This document shows positions 15,506 through 27,007 of a stretch of 44,128 nt of DNA, in pieces. Under the pieces are notes generated by a model, which searched no databases, was not told the DNA's origin, and saw only the letters and a program-made list of their open reading frames with translations. Position 1 is the stretch's first letter, and every line of letters starts with the position of its first letter. The translations under genes were made by a program, and so were the position numbers. The stretch comes from Actinomadura soli. GTDB taxonomy: Bacteria > Actinomycetota > Actinomycetes > Streptosporangiales > Streptosporangiaceae. The stretch covers positions 1-44,128 of the forward strand of contig NZ_VCKW01000044.1 in the NCBI RefSeq assembly GCF_005889715.1. The letters are read 5' to 3'.

Positions 15506-16165
15506 TCAACCGGCGAGGCCGTGCCTGAACGCGTAGCCGACGGCCTGCGCCCGGTCGCGCAGGTTCGCCTTGGCGAACAGGTTGTTGATGTGCGTCTTCA
15601 CGGTCGCCTCGGAGATGAACAGGTCACCGGCGATCTCGGCATTGGAACGTCCCCGCGCGATCAGGGCGAGGACCTCGGCCTCGCGGCGGGTGAGACCGTC
15701 CGGCAGCCCGTCGCGCCCGGGACGGCCGGGCCGGTCGCCGGTCGCGACGGCCTCCACCAGGCGGCGCTGGACGGCCGGGTCGAGCTGCGCCGCTCCCCCG
15801 CGGACTGCGGCGACGGCCCGCGCGATCTCGTCCGCGCCGGCGTCCTTGGTGAGGTAGCCGCGGGCCCCCGCGCGCAGCGCCGCGAAGATCGACTCGTCGT
15901 CGGCGTAGGTGGTCAGGACGACGATCTCCACGTCCGGACGGGCCTCCTTGATCCGGCGGGTCGCCTCGACGCCGTCCATCCGGGGCATCCGCAGGTCCAT
16001 CAGGACGACGTCCGGGCCCAGTTCCGCGACCATCGCCACGGCCTGCTCGCCGTCCCCGCAGGCCCCGGCCACGTCGAGGCCGGGCAGGAGTTCGAGCAGC
16101 AGCACCAGGCCCTCGCGCACGACGGTCTGGTCGTCGACGACCAGGATCCTCGTCTTCTCGCTCAC
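15506..16165 (-). CDS. NarL/FixJ-type response regulator
   Basis: A 219-residue response regulator. Receiver: acidic pair in VVDDQ (residues 11-12), phospho-acceptor Asp57 (VLMDLRMPRMDG), switch Thr in VVLTTYADD and Lys in GYLTKDAG. The LuxR-type helix-turn-helix is LTRREAEVLALIARGRSNAE to HINNLFAKANL. Start GTG 16165 has GGAGG 9 bases upstream. The coding frame continues upstream through the tandem repeat (RYDAEFRYDAEYG), but that is the intergenic repeat rather than protein. It is paired with the kinase gene 52 bases upstream. Targets are unknown. Confidence 0.91.
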   Translation of the reverse strand: MSEKTRILVVDDQTVVREGLVLLLELLPGLDVAGACGDGEQAVAMVAELGPDVVLMDLRMPRMDGVEATRRIKEARPDVEIVVLTTYADDESIFAALRAGARGYLTKDAGADEIARAVAAVRGGAAQLDPAVQRRLVEAVATGDRPGRPGRDGLPDGLTRREAEVLALIARGRSNAEIAGDLFISEATVKTHINNLFAKANLRDRAQAVGYAFRHGLAG

Positions 16166-16179
16166 CGCGCACCGCCTCC

Positions 16180-16226
16180 CGTCACACCCGTATTCCGCGT
16201 CATACCGGAACTCCGCGTCATACCGG
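16180..16226. repeat. 18-bp tandem repeat at the kinase/regulator gene junction
   Basis: TCCGCGTCATACCGG occurs at 16194-16208 and 16212-16226 (period 18), and a degenerate third copy (CGTCACACCCG) starts at 16180, again 18 bases away. The kinase stop codon (TCA, 16218-16220) is in one copy and is repeated in the next. Confidence 0.8.
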
Positions 16227-17354
16227 CACCCGGAGGGACACACGGAATCCCTCGCCGTCCGGGCCGGTCACCAGCGTCCCATCGATCAGCTCGGCGCGCT
16301 CCCGCATCCCCACCAGGCCGTACCCCCCGCCGCCCAGCTCCACAACGGGTTCGGTGGCGCCGCTGTCGGTCACTTCGAGTTCGACCCCGTCGTTCAGATA
16401 GCGCAGGACGACGTGTGCGCGCGCGCCCGGAGCGTGTTTGCGGACGTTCGTGAGCGCCTCCTGCGCGGTGCGGACGACGGCGAGCCCCGCCTGCGGCGAC
16501 AGTTCGCGCGGTACGCCCGTCACCTGCACGTCGCAGGGACGGCCGGTGCTCGCGTGGAACTCCTCGGCCAGGTCCGCCAGGACCTCCTTGGGCTCCGGGA
16601 TCTCCCCGCGAAGCGTGGCCAAGGCCCGCCTGGTCTCCTCCAGCCCCGAACGCGCGAGATCGCGTGCGCGCTCTACCCGGTCAAGGGCCTGCACACGGTC
16701 ACCGTCCCGGGACAGCAGCAGGCGCGCCCCTTCCAGGTGGACGACCTGCGCCGACAACGAATGGGCGAGGATGTCATGGATCTCCCGTGCGATGTGCGAC
16801 CGCTCGGCGAGCACGGCGTTGGCGGCCTCCGCGCTGCGGGTCGCCTCCTGCGCGACCATGCCCTGGCGGGTCGCGGCGGCGCCCAGGGTGATGCCCAGGA
16901 AGGCGATCAGCAGCCCGAGATCGGCGCCGCCGTCCCGGAAGAGCGCGCCGAGGACGCTCATCGCGACGATCGTCAGGCCGCTGGCGGCGAAGCCCCAGAT
17001 CAGCGGGACCCGGGTGAACAGCGCCCAGAGGGCGATCATGGCGACGACGAATCCCGCGCCGAAGTCGGGGTCGATCCCGTAGAACACCATCGAGCCCGTC
17101 ACGGCCCCCACCAGCAGGACGACCGACGCCGTCCGCCACCGCGACTCCTTGCCCCGCCCCATGCGCACGCCGCCGACCAGAAGGACGATCATGACGACGT
17201 TCAGGAGGGTGATGGCCAGGCCGAGCCCGTGCAGCGCCGGTGGGTCCTCGGAGTCGAAGAGGGCGCGCACGTAGGCGAACAGCGCCCATGCCAGCAGGAC
17301 GCCGATGATGGCGACCATCACATACCGCTCGATGAGCGACGTTCTGCACTTCAC
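16218..17354 (-). CDS. Sensor histidine kinase (HisKA_3 type)
   Basis: A 378-residue membrane kinase. About five hydrophobic helices fill residues 10-160 (YVMVAIIGVLLAWALFAYV; VVMIVLLVGGV; ASVVLLVGAVTGSMVFY; further helices to 155). Phosphoacceptor motif SHIAREIHDILAHSLSAQ, with His at about 193. Catalytic domain: EALTNVRKHAPGA (N box), LEVTDSGA and GYGLVGMRERAEL. Start GTG 17354 has TAGCTT exactly 6 bases upstream, a -10-like hexamer, so the mRNA is probably leaderless. It is the partner of the downstream regulator. The signal is unknown; with such a short sensor, it probably acts within the membrane. Confidence 0.9.
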   Translation of the reverse strand: MKCRTSLIERYVMVAIIGVLLAWALFAYVRALFDSEDPPALHGLGLAITLLNVVMIVLLVGGVRMGRGKESRWRTASVVLLVGAVTGSMVFYGIDPDFGAGFVVAMIALWALFTRVPLIWGFAASGLTIVAMSVLGALFRDGGADLGLLIAFLGITLGAAATRQGMVAQEATRSAEAANAVLAERSHIAREIHDILAHSLSAQVVHLEGARLLLSRDGDRVQALDRVERARDLARSGLEETRRALATLRGEIPEPKEVLADLAEEFHASTGRPCDVQVTGVPRELSPQAGLAVVRTAQEALTNVRKHAPGARAHVVLRYLNDGVELEVTDSGATEPVVELGGGGYGLVGMRERAELIDGTLVTGPDGEGFRVSLRVPV

Positions 17355-17465
17355 GGTACGAAGCTATGGGACCGTGGCCGTGCGCGGATCGGCGCCAGGC
17401 TGGAACCCCGCTCTCCACCGCCGGGTGGACACCGCGCCGGGGCGGGTCAACCCGGGCGGCGGAGG

Positions 17466-19556
<2,091 letters not shown>

Positions 19557-19783
19557 CGTGCGTGTGCTCCTCGGGGGTCGGACGGTCGGCAGAAGAGTAC
19601 CCCCGGTAGCCGACAATCCTCCGAAAGGCTCGCCGCCCCGGACGTTCCGGCACGCCTGCGCGGCGGCTCCTGACGGTTCGCCAGGCTACCCGGAACACCG
19701 GCGTCCGGCGCGCTTCGCCCGATACGCCCCCCGGACTCCGATGGACGAACGCCATGCTGCTGTTCCGATGGGAGGCCGTCTAA

Positions 19784-19799
19784 TGTGACGTCGGTCACT
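19784..19799. promoter_or_regulatory. CRP/FNR-like palindrome
   Basis: TGTGA-N6-TCACT matches the CRP/Fnr-family consensus TGTGA-N6-TCACA with one mismatch. It sits between divergent parE and the DUF7455 gene, about 120 bases before the DUF7455 start and 230 before parE. Actinobacterial CRP proteins use this consensus. It is based on sequence only. Confidence 0.4.
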
Positions 19800-19840
19800 T
19801 ATTGGGCCATTCCGCTGTGGGCGTACGAAGAACCAGGTTG

Positions 19841-19866
19841 GGAACGTCAGCGTCGGGTTAGATGTT
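19841..19866 (+). promoter_or_regulatory. SigR/SigH-like promoter before the DUF7455 gene
   Basis: GGAAC at 19841-19845 and GTT at 19864-19866 are separated by exactly 18 bases. This matches the GGAAY-N18-GTT pattern of the oxidative/disulfide-stress ECF sigma factors SigR (Streptomyces) and SigH (mycobacteria). The likely transcript start would lie about 30 bases before the gene. Confidence 0.4.
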
Positions 19867-19902
19867 GTCCTAAGTACCGACCCCGAGCATGAGGAAGGTG
19901 CC

Positions 19903-20133
19903 GTGACTGGAGCCCTTGCCCCAACCAAGCCGTTGACCGTCGCCGACCGATGCGACCGATGCGGCGCTCAGGCCTACGTCCGTGCAGTCCTTGTAGGCGG
20001 CGGCGACCTTCTGTTCTGCGCCCACCACGGACGCAAGTACGCAGAGGCCCTCCGCTCCAACGGGGCCGACATTCAGGACGAGACCGACCGGCTCACCGAA
20101 ACCCCGGCCGTCACTCCCGACGACGAGCGGTGA
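19903..20133 (+). CDS. DUF7455 family small zinc-ribbon-like protein
   Basis: A 76-residue protein, MTGALAPTKPLTVADRCDRC, with CDRCGAQA and, 25 residues on, FCAHHGRKY. The CxxC plus CxHH spacing suggests one bound metal, probably zinc. The acidic tail (IQDETDRLTETPAV) is typical. This is the conserved actinobacterial DUF7455 family, which I recall lying between parE and hrdB in Streptomyces, as here. GTG 19903 has GAGGAAGG just upstream. A clear terminator follows. The role is unknown; the position next to hrdB and a stress-type promoter hint at a redox-responsive role (inference). Confidence 0.88.
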   Translation: MTGALAPTKPLTVADRCDRCGAQAYVRAVLVGGGDLLFCAHHGRKYAEALRSNGADIQDETDRLTETPAVTPDDER

Positions 20134-20155
20134 CCCCCATATAGCAGGAGCCCTG

Positions 20156-20187
20156 AACGGCGGCCATCGGAGACGGTGGCCGCCGTT
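20156..20187 (+). terminator. Terminator after the DUF7455 gene
   Basis: AACGGCGGCCA and TGGCCGCCGTT form a perfect 11-bp stem around a 10-base loop, 22 bases after the stop. There is no long T-run. Beyond it, about 20220-20275 is an unusually A/T-rich patch for this genome (…TAATTGAATGATCG…, …CAGAAAATGGG) with no gene, and GGATC-ACC-GATCC (20286-20298) may end the acetyltransferase transcript on the other strand. Confidence 0.7.
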
Positions 20188-20309
20188 CGCATTCCGCCCC
20201 TTCGGCTCTCCCGGAGCAAATTGGGCGCCAACTCCGCTCCGTAATTGAATGATCGCGTAACGTATCAGAAAATGGGCGGTCGGGGTGGATCACCGATCCG
20301 TCCCGGCCG

Positions 20310-21035
20310 TCAGCCGCCCGTGACATTCTTCACCCGATAGTGGTAGCCGCTGACGTGCGCGAATCCCTCCGCCTCGTACATCGACCGCGCCGGCGCGTTC
20401 CGTTCGACGACGACCAGGTAGGCCCGCTCGCATCCCTGCTCGCGTCCCCAGTCCAGCAGGGCGCGCAGCACGCGCCGTCCCAGTCCCCGCCTGCGCGCTT
20501 CTGGCGCGACGGCCATCGCGTACACGCCGAGCCACTTTCCTTGGGGCACGCCACGTCCGACGACGACGCCGTCCAGCGACGCGTAGGCCGCCGGGACGCC
20601 GGTGAGGATCCTCTCGGCCGTCGGCAACTGGTGGCCGAAGCGGCCGTCCACCGACCACCAGAGGTCCAGCCACTCCTTGGACGGTGCCTGCCTGATCTCC
20701 ACCCCGTCACGCTCGTAGGGGCCCGCTATGTCCGCCACCATGGCGAGCGTCGGATCCACCAACTCGTAACCGCGGCCCTCTAGGAACCTGTCGAGTTCCG
20801 CTGGCTTCGCCTGGGCGCCGATCGAGAACACGGTCGGCAACCTCATCGCGGTGTAGAAGCGCTCCGCCTGATGGACGGCGTGCCCTACCTCCCCTGGGTC
20901 GTCCAGAGGCAGGACGGAGTTGGCCCGCTTGGTCACACCTCCGGCGTGCCGCAGCAGCCAGCCGCCCATATCCTGGGTGGACGGCGCGGGCCATGCCTCG
21001 GCGACCAGCCGGCCGACCTCCGGGAACCGCGTCAT
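20310..21035 (-). CDS. GNAT-family N-acetyltransferase
   Basis: A 241-residue GNAT protein. The C-terminal half has the acetyl-CoA motif A, VYAMAVAPEARRRGLGRRVL (V/I-x-x-R/Q-x-x-G-x-G/A form), followed by ALLDWGREQGCERAYLVVVE and NAPARSMYEAEGFAHVSGYH. The N-terminal half (EAWPAPSTQDMGGWLLRHAG, GVTKRANSVLPLDDPGE) resembles the second, degenerate GNAT-like half of two-domain members. Start ATG 21035. It is divergent from yaaA with only 23 bases between. The substrate is unknown. Confidence 0.88.
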   Translation of the reverse strand: MTRFPEVGRLVAEAWPAPSTQDMGGWLLRHAGGVTKRANSVLPLDDPGEVGHAVHQAERFYTAMRLPTVFSIGAQAKPAELDRFLEGRGYELVDPTLAMVADIAGPYERDGVEIRQAPSKEWLDLWWSVDGRFGHQLPTAERILTGVPAAYASLDGVVVGRGVPQGKWLGVYAMAVAPEARRRGLGRRVLRALLDWGREQGCERAYLVVVERNAPARSMYEAEGFAHVSGYHYRVKNVTGG

Positions 21036-21058
21036 CCGTCACCGCTTTCGGGGGGATC

Positions 21059-21802
21059 GTGCACATCCTGCTGCCGCCGTCGGAGAAGAAGGCTACCGGC
21101 GGGGACGGCCCGCCCCTCGACCTGGGCTCGCTGAGCTTCCCCGGCCTCAACCCGACGCGCGAACGCGTCCTGAAGGCCCTGACGCGGGCGAGCCGGCGCA
21201 AGAACGCGGCAGAAGTGCTCGCCCTACCGCCGGGCCAAGTGGACGAAGCCCTGGCCCGCAACCTGGCACTGCGCGAGGCGCCGACGCTGCCCGCGGCGCG
21301 GCTCTACACGGGCGTCCTCTACGACAACCTGAACCTCGCCGACCTCGACGCGACGGCCGCCGCCGAGCAGGTCATCGTCTTCTCGGGCCTGTGGGGCGCG
21401 CTGCGGCTCACCGACCGCGTCCCGCCCTACCGGCTGGCCATGGCGGTGTCGCTGCCCCCTGCCGGCCGCCTGGGAACGCTGTGGCGCCCGCCCATCCGCA
21501 AGGCCCTGCGGCTGGACGACGACCTGATCGTCGACATGCGTTCCGGGCCGTACGCGTCCGTGTGGAAGGCGCCTGGGCCGGCCGTGGCGGTCCGGGTGTT
21601 CCGGGAACGGGTCGTCGACGGCGTCCCCAAACGGACCGTCGTCAGCCACATGGCGAAGGCGACGCGCGGGCAGATCGCGCACGACCTGCTCAAGGCGGGC
21701 GCCGCGCCCCGCACCCCGGACGCGCTGCTGAAGGCCGTCGCCGACCTCGGCCACACCGCCGAGCTCAACGGCGCCAACCTGGACGTCGTCCTCCCCGACT
21801 GA
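21059..21802 (+). CDS. yaaA: Peroxide stress protein YaaA
   Basis: A 247-residue protein of the YaaA/DUF328 family, which in E. coli lowers intracellular iron damage during hydrogen peroxide stress and has DNA-binding ability. Landmarks are VHILLPPSEKKATGG at the start, VIVFSGLWGALRLTDRVPPY and YASVWKAPG/VVSHMAKATRGQIAHDL late in the protein. GTG 21059 is used, with GGGGGGATC directly upstream. Upstream, GGAAC at 21023 and TTT 18 bases later is a one-mismatch relative of the promoters found before DUF7455 and hrdB. It converges on hrdB, sharing an inverted-repeat terminator. Confidence 0.88.
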   Translation: MHILLPPSEKKATGGDGPPLDLGSLSFPGLNPTRERVLKALTRASRRKNAAEVLALPPGQVDEALARNLALREAPTLPAARLYTGVLYDNLNLADLDATAAAEQVIVFSGLWGALRLTDRVPPYRLAMAVSLPPAGRLGTLWRPPIRKALRLDDDLIVDMRSGPYASVWKAPGPAVAVRVFRERVVDGVPKRTVVSHMAKATRGQIAHDLLKAGAAPRTPDALLKAVADLGHTAELNGANLDVVLPD

Positions 21803-21812
21803 CCGCATGAAA

Positions 21813-21837
21813 CAGGGCCCCCATCGCGGGGGCCCTG
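21813..21837. terminator. Bidirectional terminator between yaaA and hrdB
   Basis: CAGGGCCCCC and GGGGGCCCTG form a perfect 10-bp stem with an ATCGC loop. On the minus strand it is followed by TTTC, so it chiefly ends hrdB; on the plus strand it follows the yaaA stop by 10 bases. Confidence 0.8.
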
Positions 21838-21859
21838 AATCGGAGCGTCGTACGAAGGA

Positions 21860-23539
<1,680 letters not shown>

Positions 23540-23673
23540 AAATACCTCTCGAACGAACGTGTGGCTTGGCTGACCCAAGTGCCCTGACGGGCCCGGCCTC
23601 ACACTGGTGTGGGACCGCACACGGAGCGGACCTCCCGGTGCGGGACCGCAGCGTACCCGCTCTCGTTGGGTCA

Positions 23674-23699
23674 AGCATTCTGGCACTGCTGCGCATTCC
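23674..23699 (-). promoter_or_regulatory. SigR/SigH-like promoter upstream of hrdB
   Basis: On the minus strand GGAAT (23699-23695) is followed after exactly 18 bases by GCTT (GTT expected), and TTGACC begins at 23674, a possible -35 for a second promoter. In S. coelicolor one hrdB promoter depends on SigR, so a similar arrangement here is plausible. About 135 bases separate it from the hrdB start. Confidence 0.35.
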
Positions 23700-23794
23700 G
23701 CCTGTGAAGTCCTACCCGGTAACTCTCCACCTTAGAGGGCGCGGGACGGTCCTTCGTACGTGCTCCACCGTCTTCGCGCCGTCTTCGGCACGCT

Positions 23795-25975
23795 TCAGGC
23801 GGGCTTGGGCGGGACGTGCAGGGCAAGCACGGTCACATCGTCTACCTGCTCATACCCGGCAAGCATCCGATCGACCAGGAAGTCGACGAGTCTCTCGGGA
23901 TCTCCTACCACTTCAGGTGGGGCGTCCGCCGCAACGGCGACCAGCTCCTCCAGCCCTGCGTCCACCCCACGCCTACGGTTCTCCACAAGTCCATCGGAAT
24001 AGAACACCACAGTGTTGCCGGTCTCGATGGAAAAACTTGTCTGCTGTCGCTGGCTCGGCCAGCCGAGGGGGGTTCCCGGCTCCCGCGTGCTGACGCGCGC
24101 GGGCGTGTCGGGCGAGATCAGGAGGGGTGGCGGGTGGCCGGCGTTGCTGAACTCGCCCTGCCCTGTCTCCGGGTCGATCACCGCGTAGGCGACGGTGGTG
24201 AACTGCTCCTCGTCCTCGGTGGCGCTGAACAGCCGGTCCAGGCCGGCGAGGACTGCGGCGGGGCGCGGGTCGTTCAGCGCGAGGGCGCGCAGGGCATTGC
24301 GGACGCGTCCCATACCGGCCGCGGCGAGGACGCCCTTGCCCATGACGTCGCCGACGGCCACGGCGAGGCGGCGGTCGGGGAGCCGGAACACGTCGTACCA
24401 GTCGCCGCCGACCTGGACGTGGCGTGTCGCGGGGTTGTAGCGGGCGGCCAGCACCATGCCCGGCAGCTGCGGAAGATCGCTGGGCAGGAGGCTGCGCTGG
24501 AGTTCCTCGGCCGTCTTGTGCTCGCGCTCGAACAGCAGGGCGCGCTCGACGGCCAGGGCGCACTGGCCCGCGAGGGCCTCAAGGAAGACCCGTTCCTCCT
24601 CGGTGATCTCCCTAGGGCGGGTGAACGAGAAACGGAGTGCGCCTATGGGCGCGCCCGCGGCCAGTAGCGGAAGCCCCACCCAGGCGCGTTCTTCCGTGTG
24701 CTGGGCGAACAGATCCTTCTCGCCGTGGCCGAGCTGCAGGCGCAGGCTGTCGGGATGCTCGGCCAGGAACGGGCGGCTCTCGCGCACCGCCACCGACATG
24801 ACGGTCTGGTCACTGACCTTGATCGCGTCGCGGGAGGCGGGACTGCTCTCGCCGTCGGCGCCCGGCTGGGACGGCGCCACGATGCTGAGGCGGAGTTTGT
24901 CGTCGTCCAGCAGCGCCACCGCGGAGTAGTCGGCGCCGATGGCCGACCGTCCGACCTCCGTGATGACCTGGACGACCTGGGACACGGTCAGCGCCTCGGC
25001 GAGCATGGAGGTGGCCTGCTGAAGGCGCGCCGTGCGCAGCGCCGCCGCCGACAGCTGCTCGGTCAGCCGTCCGCGCATCTCCTCGGCCTCGCGCTGCCCG
25101 GTGACGTCGGTGTTGGCGCCGACCCACTCGATGACCGCGTCGCCCTGCCAGATGGGCACGGCCCGTACGTCGAAGTGCCGGTAGGTGCCGCTCTTGGTGC
25201 GGACCCGGTAGTTGGTCTCGAAGACCCGGTTGTCCTCGACGCACTCGCGCCAGGCCGCCTCGATGCGAGGACGGTCCTCGGGGTGGACCACGGCCAGCCA
25301 GCCGCCGACCGCGTAGTCGTCCGGCGCCTGGCCGGTGATCGCGCGCCATTCGGGCGCGTCGTCGATCACGCCGCCGTCCGGGGCGGCGACCCACACCACC
25401 TGGGCACTGGCCTCCACGAGCGAGCGGTAGCGCTGCTCCTTGCGGCGGATGACCTCCTCGGCCCTGCGCCGGTCGGTCACGTCCAGCGCGGTCAGGACGA
25501 CGCCCAGGTGCTCGCCGTCGGCGCCCTTGGCGGGCAGCCACGAGCAGGCCAGGATGCGCTCCTCGACCGCCGTCGCCAGATCCGCCGCGTCACCAGGGGT
25601 CACGGGCGATGCCGCCTCGGCGGACGTGCCGTCATGCTCGGCCGCGGCGTCCTCCCCGGCCGGGACGACCAGGTCGAGATCGCTCAGCGGACGGTTCTCG
25701 TCGATCACCTTGCGGAGCGCCGACTCGAACGCCGCAGCGAGCGCCTCGGGCAGGACCTCGGCGGGCCGTTGCTGCTGCAGATCGCCAACGGGCACGCCCA
25801 ACAGCGCGGCGAGCGCGTCGTTGGCCCGCCGGCAGCGCAGATCGCGGTCGAAGAACGCGAGCCCGGCCGGGGCCTCGGTCAGCAAGGTCGCGTACAGCGC
25901 GGCGTCCGACGCATCCATGGGCTGCCCCTCCACCCCTGAAACGCGAGGACGCGGGACGGACGTCTCGGTGCTCAT
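23795..25975 (-). CDS. PAS-PAS-GAF-SpoIIE serine phosphatase
   Basis: A 726-residue cytoplasmic signalling phosphatase. Domain order: PAS-like (about 25-150, EAPAGLAFFDRDLRCRRAND), second PAS with PAC motif (175-300, EWVGANTDVTGQREAEEM), GAF (320-480, TVSQVVQVITEVGRSAIGAD) and C-terminal PP2C/SpoIIE (500-725). Metal-binding acidic residues are visible in QVGGDWYDVF, VAVGDVMGKG and the closing QVDDVTVLAL, so it should be active. Such proteins dephosphorylate anti-anti-sigma factors and control stress sigma factors. ATG 25975 has GGAGGTG 6 bases upstream. It lies downstream of the HhH-GPD gene and immediately precedes hrdB on the same strand. The 355 bases before it (25976-26331) hold no convincing gene. 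Confidence 0.91.
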   Translation of the reverse strand: MSTETSVPRPRVSGVEGQPMDASDAALYATLLTEAPAGLAFFDRDLRCRRANDALAALLGVPVGDLQQQRPAEVLPEALAAAFESALRKVIDENRPLSDLDLVVPAGEDAAAEHDGTSAEAASPVTPGDAADLATAVEERILACSWLPAKGADGEHLGVVLTALDVTDRRRAEEVIRRKEQRYRSLVEASAQVVWVAAPDGGVIDDAPEWRAITGQAPDDYAVGGWLAVVHPEDRPRIEAAWRECVEDNRVFETNYRVRTKSGTYRHFDVRAVPIWQGDAVIEWVGANTDVTGQREAEEMRGRLTEQLSAAALRTARLQQATSMLAEALTVSQVVQVITEVGRSAIGADYSAVALLDDDKLRLSIVAPSQPGADGESSPASRDAIKVSDQTVMSVAVRESRPFLAEHPDSLRLQLGHGEKDLFAQHTEERAWVGLPLLAAGAPIGALRFSFTRPREITEEERVFLEALAGQCALAVERALLFEREHKTAEELQRSLLPSDLPQLPGMVLAARYNPATRHVQVGGDWYDVFRLPDRRLAVAVGDVMGKGVLAAAGMGRVRNALRALALNDPRPAAVLAGLDRLFSATEDEEQFTTVAYAVIDPETGQGEFSNAGHPPPLLISPDTPARVSTREPGTPLGWPSQRQQTSFSIETGNTVVFYSDGLVENRRRGVDAGLEELVAVAADAPPEVVGDPERLVDFLVDRMLAGYEQVDDVTVLALHVPPKPA

Positions 25976-26024
25976 GGACAACACCTCCGCCCCAGAGGAT
26001 CCCGTACCGCGCGGCAAGTTTTCA

Positions 26025-26037
26025 TCACTATGAGTGA
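26025..26037. promoter_or_regulatory. Palindrome upstream of the phosphatase gene
   Basis: TCACT-ATG-AGTGA is a 13-bp inverted repeat about 50 bases before the phosphatase start, within a roughly 355-base non-coding stretch. It could be a regulator site. A GGAGC/GCTCC hairpin lies next to it (26041-26058). Nothing else stands out in this stretch. Confidence 0.3.
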
Positions 26038-26314
26038 ATGGGAGCAGGCTAGCGCTCCCGCCTCCATCACAACACCGTTCGGAGTCAGGTATTCATCATC
26101 CCGATGGTTCGCCGCGTACGGAAGCCCTGATGAACATCCTTGTCCCCTTCGGCCACAGGCGAACACGTCGGATTCGGACACCGTCGCGGAGGACACGGGA
26201 GGCGGTCCGCCAGGACGGCGAGTAGGAGATGCTACGGCGCCCGGGGGTCACAGGGCGTCAACTCGGCTCGTTCGGCGAGTTCCGGCCAGCGTCCCCCGCC
26301 GGTAGCGGGACGCT

Positions 26315-26346
26315 CCTATTTGGCGGCCTTCCTATTTGGCGGCCTT
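26315..26346. repeat. Perfect 16-bp tandem repeat over the HhH-GPD stop codon
   Basis: TCCTATTTGGCGGCCT occurs twice head to tail (26315-26330 and 26331-26346). The second copy contains the TAG stop (CTA, 26332-26334) and the codons for the C-terminal Ala-Ala-Lys; the first copy repeats both just downstream. Confidence 0.9.
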
Positions 26347-26913
26347 GGCCGCGGATTTCTGTTCCTGCTTGAAGGCGCGGACCTTGGCGAGCGACTCGGG
26401 GCCGGTGATGTCGGCGACGGACCGGTGGGAGCCTTCCTCCCCGTAGGCCCCGGCGGCCTCGCGCCATCCGTCCGGCTGGACCCCGTACTGCTTGCCCAGC
26501 AGCGCCACGAAGATCTGTGCCTTCTGCTTGCCGTACCCGGGGAGGCCGTTGAGGCGCTTGAACAGCTCCTTGCCGCTGTCCACGCCCTTCCACACCTTCT
26601 CGGCATCGCCGTCGTAGGTGTCCACGAGGTACTGGCACAGCTGCTGGACCCGCTTGGCCATGGAACCCGGATACCGGTGGACGGCGGGCTTCTCCGACAG
26701 CAGCGCGGCGAAGCGCTCGGGGTCGTGCGCGGCGATCTCGTGCGCGTCCAGGTCGTCGGCGCCGAGCCGCTGGGCGATGGTGTAGGGGCCGGTGAACGCC
26801 CACTCCATCGGGACCTGCTGGTCGAGCAGCATGCCGACCAGCGCGGCCAGCGGGCTGCGTCCGAGCAGCTCGTCGGCTTCCGGACGCTGGGCTAGATGAA
26901 CCTTCGTGGCCAT
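26332..26913 (-). CDS. HhH-GPD-type base excision repair protein
   Basis: A 193-residue protein of the actinobacterial 'HhH-GPD base excision DNA repair' type. Family signs: PLAALVGMLLDQQVPMEWAF, RVQQLCQYLVDTYDGD, the helix-hairpin-helix NGLPGYGKQKAQIFVALLGK and a Lys/Ala-rich tail. The Asp that activates water in canonical HhH-GPD glycosylases (VDxHV) is not obvious; only QPDGW occupies the equivalent place, so activity needs testing. The start ATG 26913 has TAAGCT exactly 6 bases upstream and CTGACA 16 bases before that, a good leaderless promoter. It runs the opposite way from the molybdenum oxidoreductase gene. The 3' end lies in the tandem repeat. Confidence 0.82.
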   Translation of the reverse strand: MATKVHLAQRPEADELLGRSPLAALVGMLLDQQVPMEWAFTGPYTIAQRLGADDLDAHEIAAHDPERFAALLSEKPAVHRYPGSMAKRVQQLCQYLVDTYDGDAEKVWKGVDSGKELFKRLNGLPGYGKQKAQIFVALLGKQYGVQPDGWREAAGAYGEEGSHRSVADITGPESLAKVRAFKQEQKSAAKAAK

Positions 26914-27007
26914 GGGCCCAGCTTAGAGCCGGTCCCAGATCTGTCAGAAGTCTTACGGGCACGGCCGGAACCTGGCGTGGAGCGTCCAGCGGTGCTCGAA
27001 TGAGGAG

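Noticed and set aside
26030..26305. Plus-strand 91-codon frame in the gap before the phosphatase
   Set aside because: No ribosome site, irregular codon bias and no recognisable domain; overlapping frames are equally long.
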